Assembly: GCA_016934255.1 (NCBI GenBank)
Contig: JAFGTG010000118.1
Span: 1-47,477 of the forward strand
Length of the DNA: 47,477 bases
Direction of reading: 5' to 3'
Source: Sedimentisphaerales bacterium
Lineage (GTDB): Bacteria > Planctomycetota > Phycisphaerae > Sedimentisphaerales > Anaerobacaceae
Below are positions 41,221 to 47,477 of this stretch, in pieces. The notes beneath the pieces were generated by a model, which had not been told where the DNA came from, searched no databases, and was given only the letters and a program-made list of their open reading frames with translations. Position numbers and translations under genes: made by a program. Positions within the stretch are counted from its first letter, which is position 1; every line of letters starts with the position of its first letter.

Positions 41221-42777
41221 ATGAAATCACGTCAACTCATTTCAGGATGTTCCTGTCACTCGATTAGCCGGCGGCGATTTCTGGGGGCCGGCTGCGCCGC
41301 CTGTGCCGGGGCCTTGACCCAGCCGGGCGCGCTGCTCGCCGGTCAAAGCGACAAGCCGACGCGGATTCGTATTGTGTATTCGCTTCATGGGCCGAAACAG
41401 GAAGGCCCGGACTGGCCCAATGTAGGATTCGATTTCAGGCCCATTATGAAACAGATCAATACCGAACTGACCGAGCGATGCCCCGGTTTCGAGTTCGTAT
41501 GGTCTTTGGCGAATGGAGAAGAGCAGGCGAAGAAAATTCTCGAAGAAGATAAGTCGGCCAACATTGACGGCTACCTCGTATATCAAATGAACTGTTGGAA
41601 CCGCGTCGTCCAGACGATGGCCACCTCCGGCAAACCGGTACTCTACGCCGACTTCCAATATGCCGGAAGCGGCGGATTCCTCGTTTATACGGCGGGATTC
41701 CTCCGCAATCAGACGCCCAATGTGGGCTTTGTCGCTTCGTCGCGCATCGAGGATCTGATCGAGGCGGTCAAGTGCTTCGGGCTGGTGAAAAAAGGCGGCT
41801 CGGTGTCCGATTTCGTCGCGGCGACGACTCGCATGCGAATGGCTCGAACGCCGAAGGCCGGCGACCTCACCTGCAAAACCGATACGGTTAAGACCCTCTC
41901 GACGAAGGAATGTCTTGCCCGCATGAAGGAATGCAAAATCCTCGCCGTCCGCGACCAGAATTCCGGCCCGGCCGATCCCGTCCATGGCATTCCGATGGAA
42001 CGGGTATCGTTCGCCGAGGTGAACGAAGCATGGAAAGCCGCGGATAAAGACGAATCCCGCGCTATAGCTCGTCGCTGGCAACAAAACGCGGCGGCGATTG
42101 TCGATGTCTCGCGCGATACGCTCGAAACGTCGGCCGCGATGTACCTCGGAATGAAAGCCGTGCTGAAAAAACACAAAGCCAATGCGATCACGATCAACTG
42201 CCTGGGCGGTTTCTACGGCGGTCACATCCACGCCTACCCCTGCCTGGGCTTCCACGAGCTGAATAACGAAGGCCTGATCGGCGCATGCGAGTGCGACGTC
42301 CGCTCGACGGCGACCATGGTATCCATCACGGCGCTGACCCAGGGCCGGCCCGGCTATATCTCGGACCCGGTTATTGACACCGCGAAACGTCAGATTATCT
42401 ATGCTCATTGCGTCGCCTCCAAAAAAGTGTTCGGCCCCGACGGCCCGACGAACCCGTTCGAAATTCTCACCCATTCGGAAGACCGACAAGGCGCGTCAGT
42501 ACGTTCGATTTTTCCACTGGATTACATGACGACGACGCTCGAATTGGACCAAGGCAAAAAGCAGGTCCTCCTCCACCAGGGCAAGGCCGTGGACAATGAC
42601 CGCAACGATCGGGCGTGCCGGACCAAACTCGCGGTCGAGCCGGTCGGCGACATCGAGAAGCTCTTTACCATGTGGGACCAGTGGGGCTGGCATCGAGTCA
42701 CATACTACGGCGACCTCAAAGAGCCAATCTACGGCCTGGCCGACGCTCTGGGCTATAAAGTGATCGAAGAAGCGTAA
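41221..42777 (+). CDS. Tat-exported L-fucose/L-arabinose-isomerase-like protein
   Basis: 518 aa; GGAG precedes the ATG. The N-terminus has S-R-R-R-F-L-G (16-22), a twin-arginine signal, in an unusually Cys-rich stretch (G-C-S-C-H, G-C-A-A-C-A-G). The mature part follows the L-fucose isomerase fold: an N-terminal alpha/beta half ending in the N-C-L-G-G-F-Y-G-G-H region, then E-C-D-V-R-S-T-A-T-M, matching the metal-binding and active-site strand, and a C-terminal beta domain. Proteins of this group in PVC bacteria are exported by Tat, so they act outside the cytoplasm, where free sugar isomerisation for catabolism would be unusual. Sugar binding or modification is likely. Confidence 0.8.
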   Translation: MKSRQLISGCSCHSISRRRFLGAGCAACAGALTQPGALLAGQSDKPTRIRIVYSLHGPKQEGPDWPNVGFDFRPIMKQINTELTERCPGFEFVWSLANGEEQAKKILEEDKSANIDGYLVYQMNCWNRVVQTMATSGKPVLYADFQYAGSGGFLVYTAGFLRNQTPNVGFVASSRIEDLIEAVKCFGLVKKGGSVSDFVAATTRMRMARTPKAGDLTCKTDTVKTLSTKECLARMKECKILAVRDQNSGPADPVHGIPMERVSFAEVNEAWKAADKDESRAIARRWQQNAAAIVDVSRDTLETSAAMYLGMKAVLKKHKANAITINCLGGFYGGHIHAYPCLGFHELNNEGLIGACECDVRSTATMVSITALTQGRPGYISDPVIDTAKRQIIYAHCVASKKVFGPDGPTNPFEILTHSEDRQGASVRSIFPLDYMTTTLELDQGKKQVLLHQGKAVDNDRNDRACRTKLAVEPVGDIEKLFTMWDQWGWHRVTYYGDLKEPIYGLADALGYKVIEEA

Positions 42778-43243
42778 GCCTTAGAATCGACCGGTCGCCG
42801 CCGATTGGCTTTCTATTTCGTCATTGGGTAAACCCGGGTATCTTTTGGACTCGACGAACTCGGTGTTCTCGGCGGTAAATTGGCTTTGTTCTTTCTCCTC
42901 CCGTGGCGAGGGCGTCCCATCCTTGCGTGTCGCGGGCGTCTCGCCCGCGCGTCACGCGGGCATCTTGCCCGCGACAAGAAACCGCCTCCATCTCGACCAT
43001 CTCGGCCTTCTCTTGTTTTCGTGCGTCCTGGAGTCACTTAAGCTCAGTCATCGTCCTGAACAGGCTCGCCTCGAACCGCCGCTCCACCGTAAGGCGTCCT
43101 GTGGAGCACATCGACAGCCGCTCCAATACTTGATCACCCTCGAAGTCCACTTTATCAATAAGAAGTAGCGAGAATTCTGCTCCTATGATATTATAACATA
43201 TCTAAGAAAACATGTCAGATTCTGATTTGCTCAAGGAGCCAAA
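42778..43243. other. Intergenic region of 466 bases dominated by repeat DNA
   Basis: No gene is convincing. The frames at 42813-43037 (minus) and 42824-43168 (plus) only translate the triple-hairpin repeat and its surroundings into Arg/Gly/Pro-rich peptides. The tail (43170-43243) is A/T-rich and ends in AAGGAG 5 nt before the ATG of the pseudogene. Confidence 0.6.
42901..42976. repeat. Triple-hairpin repeat, copy B
   Basis: Three consecutive hairpins: stems 42907-42911/42921-42925, 42931-42937/42943-42949 (cgcgggc, 7 bp, loop gtctc) and 42955-42961/42967-42973 (7 bp, loop atctt). The gtgtcgcggg opening and gcccgcgaca ending match copy A at 12367-12440. Non-coding. Confidence 0.75.
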
Positions 43244-43570
43244 ATGATCCGATTCGTGTCTCAAGGCAAACGTCGAATAATGTGGATCGTATTCTCTCTT
43301 TGCCTGACGGGCATAGCATAGGGCCAAACCGCTCCCGCCGTCCGGTGGGGATACCAGATTGTGACGCCCACCAAAGACGCGATCTTCGGCGCGATGGGGG
43401 CGGACAGTAACGATGGCATTTACCTTTCGGTTTCAAGCGAATCGCAGAACACGTCTGGCTCCAACTCCAAAGCGTACTATCTTTTAAAGTATACTCAACA
43501 AGGTGGTACGTTTGTAACATCCGGGCTCCCCGGAAAACAAGATTGTTTCAGGACAGGGCAAGGAGTATAA
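43244..43570 (+). pseudogene. Secreted protein fragment interrupted by an amber stop
   Basis: From ATG 43244 (AAGGAG 5 nt upstream) the frame encodes a signal peptide, M-I-R-F-V-S-Q-G-K-R-R-I-M-W-I-V-F-S-L-C-L, then G-I-A and a TAG at 43319-43321 exactly where a signal-peptidase site would be. The same frame continues with G-Q-T-A-P-A-V-R-W-G-Y and about 70 more residues (G-A-D-S-N-D-G-I-Y-L-S-V) before the next stop at 43568-43570. The continuation resembles the first blade of a secreted propeller protein. The rest is gone. A sequencing or assembly error at the stop is the alternative. Confidence 0.7.
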
Positions 43571-43582
43571 TACAAAGCAACA

Positions 43583-44506
43583 ATGGTCAATGGCGGTAAA
43601 CATAACCGTAAATGCTTGTTTTTGCTCTTAACTTACGTGCTGTTTTTCTCTTCATGTAAGAAGGAACAAAGATACACATCCCCTCAACCGGCGACGCTCC
43701 AGTGGTATCAACAACAGAGCGACATGACCGATCCCGGGAAATACGCCCACTTGTATGAAGGTTTGCCGGAGGATGTGTCGGAATTATGCCGGGTCGTGCA
43801 AGGACTTTTACTCCATGTCTTTCACACCCATCGTTACGGCGTCACCCTCACCGAACAGAGAAAGAAAGAGGTCCGGCTGCGAGAGGTGGAACTTATCCTT
43901 CAACGTGCTCTGGAGTTGGATGAAAAGCCCCTGATCGAGCCGCGCGAGCCGGAAAAACGCGTGATCAGTCATTGCCGCGACTATGCTGTTCTCTTATGTT
44001 CGTTCCTAAGATATAAAGCCATCCCGGCGAGAGTGCGTGCGGGATTCGCGACGTATTTCGAAGTGCTGCATCAATCTCATTGGATATGTGAGTATTGGTG
44101 TGAGGGAAGGAAAAAATGGGTGATCGTCGATGCCCAGTTGGATGCGATACAAGCAAAACATTATGGAATCGATTTCGATCCGCTCGACGTGCCGGCCGGA
44201 AAATTCCTTTACGCGGGACAGGAATATGAGCTGATTCAAAAGAAAGGCGATTCAAAAGCAGAAGATTATCAAAATTGGCTCTATGAGGCAAAAAGAAGTC
44301 TGATCCAGGACTTCGCGGCACTAAATAAAGTCGAGGTCGAAGTATGGGATATCACTGATTTTATGAACATCGAAATACAGCGTAATTCCGAAATCGCTCT
44401 TCTATTCCGCCACACCGCAGAACTCACCGCGTCTCCGTATGATCGCCTCTTTGAACTTCGAGCACTCTACGAAAACCATATCGAACTTCAAATTCCCATC
44501 CATTAA
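43583..44506 (+). CDS. Transglutaminase-like lipoprotein
   Basis: 307 aa. The signal peptide ends in the lipobox F-F-S-S-C25, so the protein should be membrane-anchored outside the cytoplasm. A transglutaminase core is clear: H-C131-R-D-Y-A-V-L-L-C-S-F-L-R, then Q-S-H166-W-I-C-E-Y-W and W-V-I-V-D183-A-Q, giving a Cys-His-Asp triad in the usual spacing. The C-terminal ~100 residues are helical and lack a known domain. Family members range from cross-linking enzymes to proteases and non-enzymatic proteins. No good ribosome site precedes the ATG, and the first codons overlap the end of pseudogene DNA. Confidence 0.8.
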   Translation: MVNGGKHNRKCLFLLLTYVLFFSSCKKEQRYTSPQPATLQWYQQQSDMTDPGKYAHLYEGLPEDVSELCRVVQGLLLHVFHTHRYGVTLTEQRKKEVRLREVELILQRALELDEKPLIEPREPEKRVISHCRDYAVLLCSFLRYKAIPARVRAGFATYFEVLHQSHWICEYWCEGRKKWVIVDAQLDAIQAKHYGIDFDPLDVPAGKFLYAGQEYELIQKKGDSKAEDYQNWLYEAKRSLIQDFAALNKVEVEVWDITDFMNIEIQRNSEIALLFRHTAELTASPYDRLFELRALYENHIELQIPIH

Positions 44507-44579
44507 GAGAGCCGGAAATTCTCGTTCCGATAGAAAAAGGATCGATATTGGGTGTTTTTAAAATGCCGACAATAGAAAC

Positions 44580-44608
44580 TTGATTCTGAAATTGAGATGG
44601 TCTATACT
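44580..44608 (+). promoter_or_regulatory. Putative sigma-70 promoter of the GH78 gene
   Basis: TTGATT (44580-44585), 17-bp spacer, TATACT (44603-44608), 57 bp before the ATG. It is the best promoter match in the window. Confidence 0.55.
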
Positions 44609-44664
44609 TTGTGGCATTGTGATGGAAACGAACATAAAAACAACTCGAAATCGGAGAAACCACA

Positions 44665-47430
44665 ATGAAAAGGACAATCACAATCTGTTCGACGGCATTC
44701 ATAATGGCTTTCATTCTTAGTATGGGGATGTGCGAGGGAGCTTCCGGGTTGTCCGTGAGCGATCTGAAATGTGAATACAAAACGAATCCCCTGGGAATCG
44801 ACGTCGCCAGGCCCCGGCTCAGTTGGAAGCTTTCGGGAACACAAAGAGGAACCGTTCAGACGGCGTATCGTATCCGCGCCGCAGAGAACGTCGAGGACCT
44901 GCGGAGAATCAAAAAGCATCTGTGGAACAGCGGCAGAGTGAAATCCGACCAGTCCGTGCACATCGTCTATGACGGACCGGCTTTGGCGCCCCGCCAACGG
45001 GTTTGGTGGCAGGTCCGCGTGTGGGACAACCACGGCGGCGATTCTGAATGGAGCGAACCGGCATGTTGGGAAATGGGTCTGCTCAAAGCCGGCGACTGGA
45101 AGGCGAATTGGATCGAACCGAATCTTAAAGAAGATCCCAAGACATCCAATCCATGTCCCATGCTCCGCAAGGAATTCCCGGTGGACGGGACGATTAAATC
45201 GGCCCGCGCCTATATCACCTGCCGAGGTCTCTATCAAATGGAGTTGAACGGCCAGGTCGTCGGTGATGAGTTGTTCACGCCGGGCTGGACGGCTTATCTC
45301 AAACGCATTCAATTCCAAACCTATGACATCACCCAATTGCTCAAGAACGGCCAAAACTGTGTCGGCGTAACGCTCGGCGACGGGTGGTATCGCGGCCGGC
45401 TCGTCTGGCAAGACCGGCGCAACCTTTACGGCGAGAAAGTCGCCCTGCTGGCGCAGATTGAAGTGGAATACCAAAACGGTCAGCGAGAGATTATCTCGAC
45501 GGATGAAACATGGAAGGCATCGACCGGTCCCATCCTCAAATCGGATATCTACGACGGCGAGCTTTACGACGCCCGGCTGGAAAAAGACGGCTGGAGCACG
45601 GCCGGATTCGACGATAGCGGGTGGGCCGGGGTGACAGTGGCCAACCATGATAAAAAGCTCCTCGTAGCGCCCGCGGGCGTGCCGGTTAGAGCGATGGAAG
45701 AGATCAAACCGATCAAGATCATCAAGACGCCGGAAGGCGACACCGTTGTGGACATGGGTCAGAATATGGTCGGCTGGGTTCGAATCAAGGTCAAAGGCCC
45801 CGCCGGAACGCATATCAAGCTCCGTCATACCGAGATGCTCGATAAAGAGGGCAACTTCTATACGGAAAATCTCAGGACCGCTAAGCAGCTCGTCGAATAT
45901 ATTACCAGGGGCAACGGGGTGGAAGTCTATGAACCGCGCTTCACGTTTCAGGGATTCCGTTACGTGGCGGTGGACGGCTGGCCGGGCGAGCTTTCATTGG
46001 ACGACCTGACGGGAGTGGTGATCTATTCGGACATCCAACCGGCCGGGACGTTCGAGTGCTCGAATCCACTGATTAATCAACTTCAACACAACATCCAATG
46101 GGGCCAGAAGGGCAATTTCCTCGACGTGCCCACCGACTGCCCCCAGCGCGATGAGCGTTTGGGCTGGACGGGCGACGCCCAGGTATTCGCACGCACGGCG
46201 TGCTTCAACGCGGACGTGGCAGCTTTTTATACGAAGTGGTTGGGCGACGTCGCCGCCGATCAGCAGCCCAGCGGCGCCGTTCCGCATGTCATTCCGAACG
46301 TCCTGTCGTTAGGGGCAAAAGAAGGCGGTTCCGCTTCCGCCGGCTGGGCCGATGCATCCGTTATCGTCCCCTGGACGGTCTATTTGTGCTACGGCGATAC
46401 GCGCATCCTTGAACAACAGTACGAGAGTATGAAAGCCTGGGTGGATTACATGGCCGGGAAGGCGGGAGAGACGTATTTCTGGAATACGGACTTTACTTTC
46501 GGAGACTGGCTGGCGTTCAACACCACGCGTTCAGATTATCCCGGCGCGACGACCGACAAAGACCTGGCCTGCCAGGCCTACTTCGCACACAGCACGGACC
46601 TTCTACAACGAACGGCGAAGATTCTCGGCAAAAAAGAGGACGCCCAAAAATACGGCCGGTTACTTGCGAAAATCAAAAAGGTATTCCTGGACGAATTCGT
46701 CACGCCGAACGCGCGTTTATCCTCGAATACACAGACGGCTTACTCGCTGGCTTTAGCGTTCGGATTACTTCCCGAGGACATGCAAGAACGGGCGGCGCAG
46801 CGTCTGGCGAACGACGTCAATCAATTTAAACACATCACGACGGGATTCATGGGGGCCTCCATCATTTGTCCGGTCCTCGGTAACTATGGCCACTTCAAGG
46901 AAGCGTTCATGTTGCTCAACCGGAAACAGTACCCCTCCTGGCTCTACCCCGTCACGAAAGGCGCCACGACGATCTGGGAACGCTGGGACGGCCTCAAGCC
47001 GGACGGAACTTTCCAGGATAAGGGTATGAATTCATTCAACCATTACGCTTACGGCGCGATCGGCGAATGGCTCTACCGCGCCGTCGCCGGGCTGGATTTA
47101 GACGAACAGAATCCCGGCTACAAGCATATTCTCATTCAGCCCCATCCCGGCGGTGATTTAACCCATGTTAAGGCGCGTCATGAATCGCTCTACGGTCCCA
47201 TCGAGTCCGGCTGGCGTATTGCGGATCAGAAACTCTGTGTGAATATAGAAATCCCAACCAACACGACCGCAACCGTCAGGCTACCGAATGCCGAACTGGC
47301 AAATGTCAAAGAAAGCGGCAAAAAGCTCGACAGATCGGAAGCCGTCTCGAAGGCCATCCAGGATGGTGACACCGTCGTTCTGAAAGTCGGCTCGGGACAC
47401 TATTCGTTTGAGTATCCCTGGAAGAATTAA
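44665..47430 (+). CDS. GH78 alpha-L-rhamnosidase, secreted, complete
   Basis: 921 aa; GGAGA upstream and a signal peptide of about 26 residues. The N-terminal domains are typical (L-K-C-E-Y-K-T-N-P-L-G-I-D-x-x-x-P-R-L-S-W, then the G-D-G-W-Y-R-G carbohydrate-binding module around 255). The (alpha/alpha)6 catalytic domain carries D-V-P-T-D-C-P-Q-R-D-E-R-L-G-W-T-G-D (about 489-506), whose acidic residues include the catalytic acid, and the C-terminal S-F-N-H-Y-A-Y-G-A-I-G-E-W. GH78 removes terminal alpha-L-rhamnose from pectic or other glycans. With the GH106-like enzyme and RhaT, it makes rhamnose the best-supported sugar of the locus. It has its own promoter. Confidence 0.95.
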   Translation: MKRTITICSTAFIMAFILSMGMCEGASGLSVSDLKCEYKTNPLGIDVARPRLSWKLSGTQRGTVQTAYRIRAAENVEDLRRIKKHLWNSGRVKSDQSVHIVYDGPALAPRQRVWWQVRVWDNHGGDSEWSEPACWEMGLLKAGDWKANWIEPNLKEDPKTSNPCPMLRKEFPVDGTIKSARAYITCRGLYQMELNGQVVGDELFTPGWTAYLKRIQFQTYDITQLLKNGQNCVGVTLGDGWYRGRLVWQDRRNLYGEKVALLAQIEVEYQNGQREIISTDETWKASTGPILKSDIYDGELYDARLEKDGWSTAGFDDSGWAGVTVANHDKKLLVAPAGVPVRAMEEIKPIKIIKTPEGDTVVDMGQNMVGWVRIKVKGPAGTHIKLRHTEMLDKEGNFYTENLRTAKQLVEYITRGNGVEVYEPRFTFQGFRYVAVDGWPGELSLDDLTGVVIYSDIQPAGTFECSNPLINQLQHNIQWGQKGNFLDVPTDCPQRDERLGWTGDAQVFARTACFNADVAAFYTKWLGDVAADQQPSGAVPHVIPNVLSLGAKEGGSASAGWADASVIVPWTVYLCYGDTRILEQQYESMKAWVDYMAGKAGETYFWNTDFTFGDWLAFNTTRSDYPGATTDKDLACQAYFAHSTDLLQRTAKILGKKEDAQKYGRLLAKIKKVFLDEFVTPNARLSSNTQTAYSLALAFGLLPEDMQERAAQRLANDVNQFKHITTGFMGASIICPVLGNYGHFKEAFMLLNRKQYPSWLYPVTKGATTIWERWDGLKPDGTFQDKGMNSFNHYAYGAIGEWLYRAVAGLDLDEQNPGYKHILIQPHPGGDLTHVKARHESLYGPIESGWRIADQKLCVNIEIPTNTTATVRLPNAELANVKESGKKLDRSEAVSKAIQDGDTVVLKVGSGHYSFEYPWKN

Positions 47431-47456
47431 CGGTTCTTACCCATACAAAGAACCGT
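47430..47456 (+). terminator. Hairpin directly after the GH78 stop
   Basis: Arms acggttctt (47430-47438) and aagaaccgt (47448-47456) are exact complements with a 9-nt loop, starting in the last base of the stop codon. No T-run follows, so it may be a weak terminator or an mRNA-end stabiliser. Confidence 0.4.
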
Positions 47457-47477
47457 CCCGTTCTCCAGAGAGAGGTA

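Noticed and set aside
41242-42489. Long minus-strand frame of 415 codons
   Set aside because: It is antisense to the Tat-exported isomerase-like gene and shows no protein family features.
42813-43168. Two overlapping frames (minus 42813-43037, plus 42824-43168) as small genes
   Set aside because: They only translate the triple-hairpin repeat into Arg/Gly/Pro-rich peptides and have no ribosome sites.
43319-43321. TAG read as pyrrolysine or another recoded amino acid
   Set aside because: It falls at the end of a signal peptide in a frame that ends soon after, and no pyrrolysine genes are visible. Gene decay is simpler.
44602-45828. Long minus-strand frame of 408 codons
   Set aside because: It is antisense to the GH78 gene, whose motifs are unmistakable.

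Overview
This window most likely comes from the PVC superphylum, and I favour Planctomycetota of the Phycisphaerae/Sedimentisphaerales type; Kiritimatiellota or Lentisphaerota remain possible. The reasons are a secreted PQQ-type beta-propeller beginning with the W-x-x-W-R-G-P-N-R-D-G motif, two G/A-F-T-L-I-E pseudopilins with a C-terminal N-R-H...D block, many secreted glycoside hydrolases without any SusC/SusD pair, sodium:solute symporters, URO-D-superfamily proteins beside glycosidases, and several families of dispersed palindromic repeats. No rRNA, tRNA, CRISPR array, transposase, phage gene or recognisable transcription regulator was seen.

Layout. 1-7.6 kb is mixed: a PQQ-like beta-propeller (minus strand), a small membrane protein, a BamE-like lipoprotein, a CPBP protease remnant, the RNA-binding factor Tex, and a secreted DUF4185-like protein. 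7.6-23.8 kb is the glycan core. A GH127-like enzyme is followed by a minus-strand operon (GH106-like alpha-L-rhamnosidase, rhaT rhamnose permease, URO-D-like protein). Divergent from it, across 160 bp, is a plus-strand operon (GH38-like alpha-mannosidase, a second URO-D-like protein, an SSS symporter, a GH95-like enzyme). 24-28.7 kb holds a split spermidine-synthase-like pair, an aberrant D-aminoacylase-like protein and a pectate-lyase-fold protein. 28.8-33.5 kb alternates two pseudopilins with a GH43-like enzyme and a secreted transglutaminase-like protein. 33.5-37.3 kb has a CXXCH-containing TolB-like propeller, a HEAT-repeat membrane protein and an A/T-rich orphan. 37.6-42.8 kb has a second SSS symporter, a ceramidase-like protein and a Tat-exported fucose-isomerase-like protein. 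The window ends with an amber-interrupted pseudogene, a transglutaminase-like lipoprotein and a complete GH78 alpha-L-rhamnosidase.

How the parts fit. The simplest reading is a locus for dismantling a rhamnose-rich plant or algal polysaccharide. Exported exo-enzymes (GH106, GH78, GH127-like, GH38-like, GH95-like, GH43-like) and a beta-helix protein would release deoxy- and other sugars, and RhaT plus two SSS symporters would import them. Each core operon pairs one transporter with one H-x-C-containing URO-D-like protein, which resembles corrinoid-linked methyltransferases more than HemE. That suggests, without proving, a cytoplasmic step on an imported and perhaps O-methylated sugar. The rhamnose catabolic genes rhaA, rhaB and rhaD are not in this window.

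Repeats are a main feature. Three 71-72 bp double-hairpin repeats show compensating changes in their arms. Two copies of a triple-hairpin repeat occur, one of them translated in frame inside the GH106 gene. Two genes appear to take their last residues and stop codon from repeats.
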